From the NCBI GenBank assembly GCA_029261715.1, contig JAJDAT010000025.1, positions 1 through 64,000 of the forward strand: a stretch of 64,000 bases of DNA. Reading direction: 5' to 3'. This DNA is from Nitrospinia bacterium (GTDB taxonomy: Bacteria > Nitrospinota > Nitrospinia > Nitrospinales > JAJDAT01). A program made the translations under genes and the position numbers. Below are positions 57,369 to 64,000 of this stretch, in pieces (the first letter of the stretch is position 1; each line of letters opens with the position of its first letter). The notes beneath the pieces were generated by a model that worked only from the letters and a program-made list of their open reading frames with translations, did no database searches and was not told where the DNA came from.

Positions 57369-59849
57369 TTAGTACCCTTCTTGTTTAGGAGAGCTTGCCG
57401 ACCCAAAAGTTCTCTCTGGAAGATTATCCCTCATAAAAACTTCAAAGCTTCCTTTTTTATCCCCAAAGTTTACTTGTTTCCCGGTTTTTTTATCGATTTT
57501 TAAAAATAAGACGTCGTCCGGCATTGGAAAATTTTTTATTGGCGCGTCTTGTAGAGCAGACTGCATATATTGCAGCCAGATGGGAATTGCCGCTCGTGAT
57601 CCTGTTTCGTTATAACCAAGCGGTTCGTCTTTATCTTTACCTACCCAAACTCCTGTTGCTAACTCTGGTGTGTATCCGATAAACCAAGCGTCAATAAAAT
57701 CGTTGGTTGTTCCTGTTTTACCGGCTACAGGGCGGTTTAAAACTTTGACTTTTTTTCCGGTGCCATGCTGGACCACGCTTTCCATTAAACTTGTCGTGAT
57801 GTAGGCGACTCCTGGCGCAATAACTTGTTGGGGAAAAACCTCAGGTTTGTATAAGATTTTATCGTCTCGGTCTTTTATGTAACGAATTCCGGTGGGTTCA
57901 ATTTTGGAGCCCATGTTTGCGAAAATAGCGTAAGCGGCAGTTATATCGAATAAAGTCATTCCAGAAGAACCTAAAGCGATAGAAAGGTTTTCTTCTAAAA
58001 GACTATTGATCCCTAATTTTTTGGCAAATTCAATTCCTCTTTGGACGCCGATCTTTTGAAGAAGTTTTATTGTAACCACATTTCTTGAATGGGTTAGCGC
58101 TGTTCTTATAGAAGTTGGTCCATAGAATTTCTTTTCAAAGTTTACGGGTTTCCACTTGTCAAATGTGTACTCTGTTTCTTTAAAAATAACTGGAGAGTCA
58201 ACGATAATGCTTGCAGGGGTAAAACCATTTTCAATACCAGCGGCAAAAACAATGGGCTTAAAGGCAGAACCTGGTTGTCGCACAGCTTGCAAGGCTCGAT
58301 TAAACTCGCTTCTAGAAAAGTCGTATCCGCCTACCATGGCCTTAATGTGACCTGTCGCAGGGGATATACTGATTAAGCCAGACTCTACTTCGGGTTCTTG
58401 TTCTAATGATAGAGTGAAAATTCCATCGGGTCGCATTCCAAGTACTTTTAACAGCACTACATCGCCAGGGGAAAGAGCTTGGTCAACGCGTGAAATTTTT
58501 TGATAACGTCCATCTAGTTTTACATTGGGAGGTCGAGCCCATTGCATATCGGACAACTCGATAATACCTTCCCCGGCTCCTATTTGGATTAAAGCTTCAT
58601 CTTTACTTACTTCCGTGACGATGCCTTTAAATAAATCGTCTTCATTTGGGATTTTACCTTTATCAAATTCATTTAAAGCTCTGGTTTTTTGAATGATCAG
58701 AGATTTTGGTAACGTTGGGTCGATGCTTTCTAGAGGACCTCTATAGCCATACCTTTTGTCCGCAGAGCGCAAGTTTTCTTTGATCGCTCTTTGAGCCGCT
58801 AACTGGTATTCCAAGTTTACTGTAGTGAAAACTTTTAAACCGGCTCGATATAACTTAGAACTGCCATACTTATCCTGTATCCAACGGCGGATATATTCTG
58901 TGAAATAAGGCGTCTTATTTAAATCGCCTTTCATTTTGTTAAGAATTACTGGCGTGTCTAAAGCTTTTTTCTCTTCTTCAGGAGTAATAAACCCTAAAGT
59001 TCCCATTCGACGTATGGCATGATTCCGCCTTTTTTTGGCTTTTTTCATGTTTCGATACGGAGAATAATTATTGGGAGCTTTGGGTAAAGCCGCTATCATC
59101 GCGCATTCTTCAATAGTTAATTCTTCAACATGTTTTCCGAAATAATTACGAGATGCCGCTTCGACCCCGTAGGTTCCATGGCCATAGTAAATTTGATTAA
59201 GGTAAGTCCCCAGTATTTCGTCTTTTGTAAAGAATTGTTCCAACCTTACAGATAAGATGGCCTCTCGAATTTTTCTTTCCAGTTTCTTTTGCGGCGTTAA
59301 GAAGAGAGTTTTAGATAATTGTTGAGTAATTGTGCTTCCCCCTTCGACGACCCTTCCAGCTTTAAAGTTGGTGATCATTGCGCGGGAAATCGCTTTTAGG
59401 TCTATTCCAAAGTGAGAATAGAAATTTGAATCTTCAACGGCCATTGTAGCTTGCTTCAAAAGTAGAGGGATTTTTTCAATTGGCACCATGATTCTTTTTT
59501 CTACATAGAACTGAGCGATAAGTTCGTCCGCATCTGAGTAAACTTGTGTGATGGTGCTTGGGTGGTAGTCTTTTAACGTTTTAACGTCGGGGAGACCTTC
59601 CGAGTACTTCGTATATATAAAATAGGCGCCTCCAAACCCGGCTAAAATGCCAAAACTTGATAGAATCAGTAAGAACAAAAATAGAGTTTTAAAAAAAGAC
59701 GATTTTTTTTTCTTTCGTTTTTTCTTTCGCTTCTTTTTTTCTGGAGGAACGGTTTTTTTAGGATCGTCCTCTTTTTTAGAAGTCTTTCTTTTTCTAGGAA
59801 GAGGGGTCTTCTTTTCAGAAGGATCTTTTTGTGGGATTTTTTTGACCAT
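57369..59849 (-). CDS. mrcA: class A penicillin-binding protein (PBP1A)
   Basis: An 826-residue bifunctional peptidoglycan synthase. The cytoplasmic N-terminus is extremely basic (residues 1-50). One membrane helix (about 52-75) is followed by the GT51 glycosyltransferase with VEDSNFYSHFGID, GGSTITQQLSKTLFL and NQIYYGHGTYGVEAAS. An OB-like insert follows, then the transpeptidase with SxxK in RQPGSAFKPIVFA, SxN in THSRNVVT and KTG in VAGKTGTTNDFIDAWFIGY. It polymerises and cross-links peptidoglycan. All catalytic motifs are intact. It is convergent with the LpoA-like gene. Confidence 0.96.
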   Translation of the reverse strand: MVKKIPQKDPSEKKTPLPRKRKTSKKEDDPKKTVPPEKKKRKKKRKKKKSSFFKTLFLFLLILSSFGILAGFGGAYFIYTKYSEGLPDVKTLKDYHPSTITQVYSDADELIAQFYVEKRIMVPIEKIPLLLKQATMAVEDSNFYSHFGIDLKAISRAMITNFKAGRVVEGGSTITQQLSKTLFLTPQKKLERKIREAILSVRLEQFFTKDEILGTYLNQIYYGHGTYGVEAASRNYFGKHVEELTIEECAMIAALPKAPNNYSPYRNMKKAKKRRNHAIRRMGTLGFITPEEEKKALDTPVILNKMKGDLNKTPYFTEYIRRWIQDKYGSSKLYRAGLKVFTTVNLEYQLAAQRAIKENLRSADKRYGYRGPLESIDPTLPKSLIIQKTRALNEFDKGKIPNEDDLFKGIVTEVSKDEALIQIGAGEGIIELSDMQWARPPNVKLDGRYQKISRVDQALSPGDVVLLKVLGMRPDGIFTLSLEQEPEVESGLISISPATGHIKAMVGGYDFSRSEFNRALQAVRQPGSAFKPIVFAAGIENGFTPASIIVDSPVIFKETEYTFDKWKPVNFEKKFYGPTSIRTALTHSRNVVTIKLLQKIGVQRGIEFAKKLGINSLLEENLSIALGSSGMTLFDITAAYAIFANMGSKIEPTGIRYIKDRDDKILYKPEVFPQQVIAPGVAYITTSLMESVVQHGTGKKVKVLNRPVAGKTGTTNDFIDAWFIGYTPELATGVWVGKDKDEPLGYNETGSRAAIPIWLQYMQSALQDAPIKNFPMPDDVLFLKIDKKTGKQVNFGDKKGSFEVFMRDNLPERTFGSASSPKQEGY

Positions 59850-59937
59850 TATGAAGCAGTATTTATGAGTGAATCAGTTAGGCTATCAAACTAACTAAAA
59901 AGTGGGAACGATGAGAGAATTAAAATGAAGGAGTTAC

Positions 59938-60351
59938 TTATAAACGATTTTCTTCTAAATCGATGAGATCAACCCAAGTATCAATATCGGTTCTAGAAGG
60001 GGCGACTTTATCCCTTAATTCAACAAACTTCCTGTGTTTTTCTTCCGTATCGGGTTTTTTTTGCAGGATCTCAAGATTAAGCGCTTCTTTTTCTTTAATA
60101 TTGCGAGATAAGCAGGAGTTTTCGATCCAAGTAAAAAAATCGGTTTCTTCTTTATTATAGGCTTCTTGAGCAAAAGTTTCGAAGTCTATCTCTAAAAATT
60201 TTAAAATCATTTCATCTAATGGGCAAGGAAAAATATATTCTCCCAACTTTTGAGCCTGATAAGCTTTAGATTTATCAATCATCCGAGGAATATGGACCAA
60301 TCCCAGGGCTTTCTTTTTTGGGCTTCTAGGAAAAGTTTTGGTTAAATCCAT
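59938..60351 (-). CDS. DUF5069 domain protein
   Basis: A 137-residue soluble protein of the DUF5069 family, recognisable by MDLTKTFPRSPKKKALGLVH, IPRMIDKSKAYQ and GEYIFPCPLDEMILKFL. Its function is unknown; family members are small and stand alone. Here it starts 22 bases after the LRR gene on the same strand, so the two may be co-transcribed. Confidence 0.85.
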   Translation of the reverse strand: MDLTKTFPRSPKKKALGLVHIPRMIDKSKAYQAQKLGEYIFPCPLDEMILKFLEIDFETFAQEAYNKEETDFFTWIENSCLSRNIKEKEALNLEILQKKPDTEEKHRKFVELRDKVAPSRTDIDTWVDLIDLEENRL

Positions 60352-60373
60352 GAGATATTCTAAGGAACGAAAA

Positions 60374-60841
60374 TTAATCTACACGCAATCTTCTAAGATC
60401 TTCAAAGTTTTTGGATCTTTTGATGGCTTTAGCCCCTTCTTCGCCAATATGATTACGAAACAAATCCAGAGTGGTCAATTTACTCAAATTAGTGGACTCG
60501 GCGATGTATTTAGCGCCTTCTTCGCCAATATCGTTAAACTTTATGATGAGTTGATCAAGCTTTGGATAGGCCGTTGACTCTGCTAAAGCCTTGGCGCCTA
60601 GCGCCGTTATCTTATTCGACTTCATATTTAAAACTCTTAGGTCAGCCAGGTAAGGACAGTTGGCAATAGCCTGAACTCCTTCATCGCCAATCTCATTATC
60701 ACCCAAAATTAGGTTTCTTACTTTTGAAAGGATTTCGAATTGGGCTAATTCTATAGCTCCTTCGTTGCCCAACTTTTCTTTTTCAAGATCTAGCGTGTCT
60801 TCGCCGCCTAATCGTTTTTCTACAAGTTCTTTTAAATCCAT
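60374..60841 (-). CDS. leucine-rich repeat (ribonuclease-inhibitor type) protein
   Basis: A 155-residue protein made of about four leucine-rich repeats of 26-28 residues, each with N-x-IG-x-EG-A/V and L-x-x-L patterns (NLILGDNEIGDEGVQAIA, LNMKSNKITALGAKALA, LIIKFNDIGEEGAKYIA). No signal peptide, so it is cytoplasmic. Repeats of this type mediate protein binding. It lies upstream of DUF5069 and a small remnant of a similar repeat sequence is seen at 61380-61440. Confidence 0.8.
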   Translation of the reverse strand: MDLKELVEKRLGGEDTLDLEKEKLGNEGAIELAQFEILSKVRNLILGDNEIGDEGVQAIANCPYLADLRVLNMKSNKITALGAKALAESTAYPKLDQLIIKFNDIGEEGAKYIAESTNLSKLTTLDLFRNHIGEEGAKAIKRSKNFEDLRRLRVD

Positions 60842-60965
60842 TTACTAAACCTCATACGAATATAAAAATTTTTAACGTTGATAGTGTATTGGATTTTAAT
60901 GGCGTGATCAAGCCAGGGATAGAGATTAACGTTTAGCGGGTGGACGGAATATTATATGGCGCTTT

Positions 60966-61376
60966 TTAATGAGTGGTCTTTTTTTTATAGTAATATTTAA
61001 AATAAATACTGCCTATTATTCCTCCAATTGTCGAAATAATGGCAAATAAAATCACTGGCAACTCGTTTGAATAAAAGCCAAATCTAATGATTCTAGTAGT
61101 GCCGAAGCTTATCATGCATAACAGATAAAGAGTAATAGCCAGATTGGAAGTTAAATATTGATAATAAGTCTTTAATTTATTTAAAGTTAAAAACAATCCT
61201 GTTGCTATATAGGAAGCGTACTTTAAAAAAAGTAAAAAATTATAAATGAAGGGTTTATCCGTATAGTATATGTAGAGGTGCTTGTAAATACCATGTAAAC
61301 CAACGAAAACTACGAAGGGTCCTAATGATTTGATCAAAAGAATAAGGATTGAGGGTATTTGACTGTTATCCTTCAA
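60966..61376 (-). CDS. hypothetical four-helix membrane protein
   Basis: A 136-residue hydrophobic protein with about four transmembrane segments (LILLIKSLGPFVVFVGLHG, LLFLKYASYIATGLFLTL, ITLYLLCMISFG, VILFAIISTIGGIIGSIY) and a basic C-terminus. A TTG start with GGGGG upstream is presumed. No family recognised; composition and strand match its neighbours. The ORF could be genuine or a decayed remnant. Confidence 0.5.
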   Translation of the reverse strand: MKDNSQIPSILILLIKSLGPFVVFVGLHGIYKHLYIYYTDKPFIYNFLLFLKYASYIATGLFLTLNKLKTYYQYLTSNLAITLYLLCMISFGTTRIIRFGFYSNELPVILFAIISTIGGIIGSIYFKYYYKKKTTH

Positions 61377-61457
61377 TAGCTAAAACCCCCTACATGATGA
61401 ATTACTTTAGCGAGAATTTCGAATTGAGATGTTTCTTTGAGGTCTAGTTTTTTATCC

Positions 61458-62120
61458 TTATTTTGCACAACGGAAGCCAAAACCGCTTCCTCGAACTTCT
61501 GGTTTTGATTTGTTGCGGTAAGCCGAACCCATAACGCTTGGTCCGTTGTACCAGGAGCTACCGCGTAGAACTTTTTTATTAGCTTCATCGTGGTTGCTCG
61601 AAGTCCATTCCCAAACATTTCCGGTCATGTCATACAAATCAAAATTGTTTGGTTCTTTTTGGCCAATGCGTTGAGTTTTGCGATTTGAATTCTCTACAAA
61701 CCACGCGTAGTCGCCGTCTGGTATGTTGCCCCAGTAAAAGTTAGTTTCAGTTCCCGCTTTGGCGGCTTTTTCCCATTCCCATTCTGTGGGCAATCGTTTC
61801 CCCACTGCTTTGCAATAATCCGTGGCTTCAAACCAGGTTACTTTTTCAACCGGTTGGAATGGGTCCGGAAAATGAGACGGGTTGTGATCCATAACTTTTT
61901 TATATGCGGATTGGGTAGTCTCAAACCGGTCGATACAAAAAGCGTCGATAAACATTTCTTTTGGCTTGTCCGCTCGTCCCGCTTTAAAGTTACCGGCAGG
62001 GATATTTACCATATTTTTGGGACATTCCTTCGACGTTTCTTTCATCGCGTTTTGCGCAAAGACAGAAGAAGAACAAAAGATCAAAATAAGACTGATAACG
62101 ATTGGGACACTTAATTTCAT
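61458..62120 (-). CDS. secreted SUMF1/formylglycine-enzyme-like protein
   Basis: A 220-residue exported protein. Its signal peptide (residues 1-22, VFAQ) precedes a formylglycine-generating-enzyme-sulfatase domain: MVNIPAGNFKAG, CIDRFETTQSAY, PVEKVTWFEATDYCKAVGKRLPTEWEWE (in part), DMTGNVWEWTSS, VLRGSSWYNGP and FGFRCAK. The C-terminal Cys pair used by true formylglycine enzymes for catalysis is absent (SAYRNKSKPEVRG). So it is a structural or binding member of the superfamily, probably periplasmic, not a sulfatase-activating enzyme. Confidence 0.85.
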   Translation of the reverse strand: MKLSVPIVISLILIFCSSSVFAQNAMKETSKECPKNMVNIPAGNFKAGRADKPKEMFIDAFCIDRFETTQSAYKKVMDHNPSHFPDPFQPVEKVTWFEATDYCKAVGKRLPTEWEWEKAAKAGTETNFYWGNIPDGDYAWFVENSNRKTQRIGQKEPNNFDLYDMTGNVWEWTSSNHDEANKKVLRGSSWYNGPSVMGSAYRNKSKPEVRGSGFGFRCAK

Positions 62121-62328
62121 AAGTCGAGTTCTCTTTGATTGACGTCTTACTATTGTACTACCTCAAATGGATATTTCAATAAGATGAGGAGAGAGATAAT
62201 TATTTTCTATTGCCAGAGCTTTCTAATGGGCGACCTTAAGACAGATTTATATGATAACTATTAATTTAAGATTGGCGATGTCAAACACAATCCCCACCGC
62301 ATGTCATCCTTATGAAAGTTACGACTTC
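62121..62328. other. short gap before IS element, nothing recognised
   Basis: About 200 bases of AT-rich sequence with part of a repeat-like CATGTCATCCTTATGAA. No gene or strong hairpin. Confidence 0.35.
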
Positions 62329-62376
62329 GGTTGACAAGTTTGTTAAATTAGAACTTTTAGACTGGGGGAGTTAACT

Positions 62377-63279
62377 ATGACTCAAGCGGAAAGGGATATT
62401 AAACGAAAACTTAGAGTTCTCAAATACGCTAAAGAAGTCGGCAATATTTCAAAAGCTTGCCGTTATTTTGGCGTTTCTCGTGAAGGGTTTTATAAGTGGA
62501 AGCGAGCCTATGAGGAGTTTGGCGAACCGGGATTAGTAAACCGTAAACCTGGTGTTACTTCAGAAAATCATCCTTTTAGGACCTCTCCTGAAATTGAAGA
62601 AAAAATTGTATATCTAAGAAAAAACTACCATCTTGGGCAAACTCGAATTTCTTGGTATTTGTTGCGGTATCACGGAATCAAAATATCTCCAGTGGGGGTG
62701 TATCATGTTCTTAAACGCTATGGATTAAACCTTCTTCCTAGAAATCAGAGGAAACGTTCTTTAAAAACGATTCGTTATGAAAAACAGGTTCCTGGTCATC
62801 ACATCCAAGTGGATGTTAAGTTTCTTATATTTCCTCAATCCGATGGCACAAAAGTCAGACGGTTTCAATACACAGCAATAGACGATGCTACACGTATTCG
62901 AGCCTTAAAAATTTATCCAAAACACACTCAACAAAACGCTATTGATTTTATCGATTACGTCATTGAAAAATTTCCTTTCCGCATTCAAACAATTCGCACG
63001 GATAATGGGCATGAATTTCAAGCGAAATTCCATTGGCATGTCGAGGATTTGGGAATGCGACATGTTTATATTAAACCGGGAACTCCCAGACTCAATGGCA
63101 AAGTAGAACGATCGCATAGAACAGATAAGGAAGAGTTCTACCAGTTGCTGACTTACACTGGAGACGTCGATTTAAGGAAAAAACTAACTATCTGGGAAAA
63201 CTTTTATAATTTCGAACGTCCTCATGGAGCTTTTCAGGGAAAAACACCTTACGAAATTCTTAAAGAAAAATTAAAATAG
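62377..63279 (+). CDS. IS481-family DDE transposase
   Basis: A 300-residue transposase of the IS481 family. The N-terminal helix-turn-helix (residues 12-60) includes NISKACRYFGVSREGFYKWK. The rve-type catalytic core has the first Asp in HIQVDVKFL, the second in TIRTDNGHEFQ, and the Glu in NGKVERSHRTDKEEF, giving D-D-(35)-E order. The end NFERPHGAFQGKTPYEIL is the family C-terminus. A GGGGGAG seven bases before the ATG supports the start. The coding region is intact, so the element may be active. Confidence 0.95.
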   Translation: MTQAERDIKRKLRVLKYAKEVGNISKACRYFGVSREGFYKWKRAYEEFGEPGLVNRKPGVTSENHPFRTSPEIEEKIVYLRKNYHLGQTRISWYLLRYHGIKISPVGVYHVLKRYGLNLLPRNQRKRSLKTIRYEKQVPGHHIQVDVKFLIFPQSDGTKVRRFQYTAIDDATRIRALKIYPKHTQQNAIDFIDYVIEKFPFRIQTIRTDNGHEFQAKFHWHVEDLGMRHVYIKPGTPRLNGKVERSHRTDKEEFYQLLTYTGDVDLRKKLTIWENFYNFERPHGAFQGKTPYEILKEKLK

Positions 63280-63286
63280 CTGCAGA

Positions 63287-63341
63287 GTCTGTGAACCCTG
63301 TGTGTAAACTGCGAAGCAGTTTACACACAGGGTTCACAGAC
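63287..63341. terminator. perfect 55-nt palindrome, transposase-end hairpin
   Basis: 63287-63311 is exactly complementary to 63317-63341, and the loop CGAAG closes as a further C-G pair around GAA, so a 26-pair stem with a three-base loop. It starts 8 bases after the transposase stop. It is followed by CAAAATAAAAAA rather than Ts, so termination in the + direction is not typical; in the - direction TTTTTTATTTTG precedes. It may block read-through or be part of the IS. Confidence 0.75.
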
Positions 63342-63361
63342 AAAATAAAAAACTGTCAACC

Positions 63362-63547
63362 TATGTTTGTTTCATCACAATCCTGATGAACCTCGTAGAG
63401 GTGAGGAAGGATCTCGCCTCGATTTAATAAATGAAACTCCTTTTTTCTTCTGTGTCTTTCTGTGGCCAAAAACAAGGTGTAAAATATATTGCATTTTTCG
63501 TTTACATTGCCATAATGTAGAGACAGTTTAGAAACGGAGACTTTATT
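63362..63547. other. gap between IS element and second toxin-antitoxin pair
   Basis: About 185 bases. It includes a remnant of the dispersed repeat family (ATCCTGATGAACCTCGTAGAGG with AAGGATCTCGCCTCG) and the promoter region for the next antitoxin gene, with TTACATTGCCATAATG as a possible -10 context. Confidence 0.4.
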
Positions 63548-63802
63548 ATGGCTTCAGAAAATATAAATGTCCGGGTAACGGGTGAGTTAAGAAATCATCT
63601 TGAACAACAAATAAATAAAAATGGTTTTTACGAAAACGCGAGCGAATATGTCCGGTCGCTTATTCGCAATGATTTAAAAAGTAGCGAAGAAAGTTGGGAG
63701 TGGTTACGTAAAGAGCTAGAGCCTTCCCTAAGAGCGGACGAAAGTGAGTTTATAGAAGTTTCCGCCCGCGATGTTATTGCCAGAAATAAGAAAAGGAAAT
63801 GA
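63548..63802 (+). CDS. ParD-like antitoxin
   Basis: An 84-residue CopG/ParD-type ribbon-helix-helix antitoxin. The N-terminal strand and helices read NINVRVTGELRNHLEQQI and NASEYVRSLIRNDL; the charged C-terminus would bind the toxin. GGAG lies nine bases before the ATG. Its stop overlaps the start of a ParE-like gene by four bases (ATGA). The sequence differs from the antitoxin at 10.6 kb, so the two loci are independent. Confidence 0.88.
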   Translation: MASENINVRVTGELRNHLEQQINKNGFYENASEYVRSLIRNDLKSSEESWEWLRKELEPSLRADESEFIEVSARDVIARNKKRK

Positions 63803-64000
63803 AATACCGCTTTTTCAAAACAGCGGATGCCGCGCAAGATGAGATATGGGATTATACATGTGATAAGTGGGGAGAAGATCAGGCAAAGAAGTACATAAAT
63901 GGACTTCATAAGCATATTGCCGAACTCGCCGATAAAAAAAAGCCGTGGAAACCGTTGCCTCAAAAATTAGTTGTTCCCTCCGATCTAGAAACTAAAGTTT
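63799..64000 (+). CDS. ParE-like toxin (cut by window end)
   Basis: The first 67 codons of a RelE/ParE-type toxin: MKYRFFKTADAAQDEIWDY, then TCDKWGEDQAKKYINGLHKH. The start ATG overlaps the antitoxin stop by four bases. The helix-rich N-terminal half of ParE is visible; the catalytic/target-binding C-terminal strands lie beyond the window. Coupled translation with the antitoxin is expected. Confidence 0.85.
   Translation, partial: MKYRFFKTADAAQDEIWDYTCDKWGEDQAKKYINGLHKHIAELADKKKPWKPLPQKLVVPSDLETKV

Larger units (their letters stand above)
62329..63361 (+). mobile_element. IS481-like insertion sequence
   Basis: A roughly 1.03-kb element with matching ends: left GGTTGACAAGTTT (from 62329) and right AAACTGTCAACC (to 63361, reverse GGTTGACAGTTT). 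It contains one transposase gene. No clear target-site duplication was found, so exact ends could be a few bases off. A perfect 55-base palindrome lies between transposase and right end. The size and DDE gene fit the IS481 family. Confidence 0.8.

Noticed and set aside
61373-61618. 81-residue minus-strand frame overlapping the SUMF1-like gene
   Set aside because: Most of it is an out-of-frame shadow of the SUMF1-like C-terminus; only the last 20 codons have any possible origin as an LRR remnant.
63362-63430. Possible target-site duplication of the IS481-like element
   Set aside because: Sequences flanking the two ends (CGACTTC left, TATGTTT right) do not match, so no duplication can be claimed.
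1-64000. CRISPR array, tRNA or rRNA genes
   Set aside because: No regularly spaced identical repeats and no cloverleaf-like or rRNA-like segments were recognised by eye; a tRNAscan-SE and CRISPR finder run would settle it.

Overview
The window is a bacterial chromosomal segment of low GC content (roughly 35-40% by eye) from a Gram-negative organism. Outer-membrane and periplasmic proteins support this: a TonB-dependent receptor, lipoproteins, a SPOR-domain protein and an LpoA-like PBP activator. Gene content fits an environmental, flagellate or chemotactic, nitrogen-oxide-exposed lineage such as Nitrospinota or a deltaproteobacterial-type group, but nothing here fixes the taxon (no rRNA or tRNA was seen).

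Layout. 0.2-4.8 kb: a small secreted protein and a UDG-superfamily protein among degenerate palindromic repeats built on CTTCGACAGGCTCAG. 1.9-10.3 kb: a predicted amide-bond-forming system made of a circularly permuted ATP-grasp protein, an alpha-E protein, a large transglutaminase/DUF2126 protein and a fused class-II amidotransferase/transglutaminase whose nucleophile position is Ser rather than Cys. 10.4-19.4 kb: a ParDE-type pair, GlsB-like protein, an orphan FliG-like protein, a methyltransferase, an MCP, SurE, a membrane-TPR protein and a small His/Cys protein with a Fur-like palindrome upstream. 19.7-20.0 kb: two tandem 87-nt elements that fold alike with compensating stems (candidate sibling RNAs). 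A MITE-like element follows and abuts the first of two paralogous Asp-box lipoproteins.

22.7-33.9 kb: an accessory NO/heme region with two diverged NnrS copies in opposite orientation, Ogt, a protoglobin-PsiE protein, a frameshifted CBS protein, a globin, a truncated haemoglobin and an Rrf2 regulator. A 108-bp relic of a third Asp-box paralog bounds its first part. Next comes a scar where an HxlR gene and a CarH/LitR-like gene have both lost their 5' ends, then DUF523-DUF1722 and SDR genes typical of light-responsive clusters. 33.1-38.5 kb: a metal, probably zinc, region with HupE/UreJ, a short CDF, a ZnuD-like receptor, two small His/Cys membrane-anchored proteins and an N-terminally truncated Fur-like protein.

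38.5-62.1 kb: largely housekeeping. It holds an aldehyde dehydrogenase, a UDG4-MoxR-DUF58-LOG operon, argS, SPOR, a TPR/cupredoxin-like protein, an M50-like protease, pgi-tal, argG, an NtrC-type regulator, an LpoA-like protein facing PBP1A, DUF5069, LRR and SUMF1-like genes. 62.3-64 kb: an IS481-like element with a 55-nt perfect palindrome inside its right end, then a second ParDE-type pair cut by the window edge.
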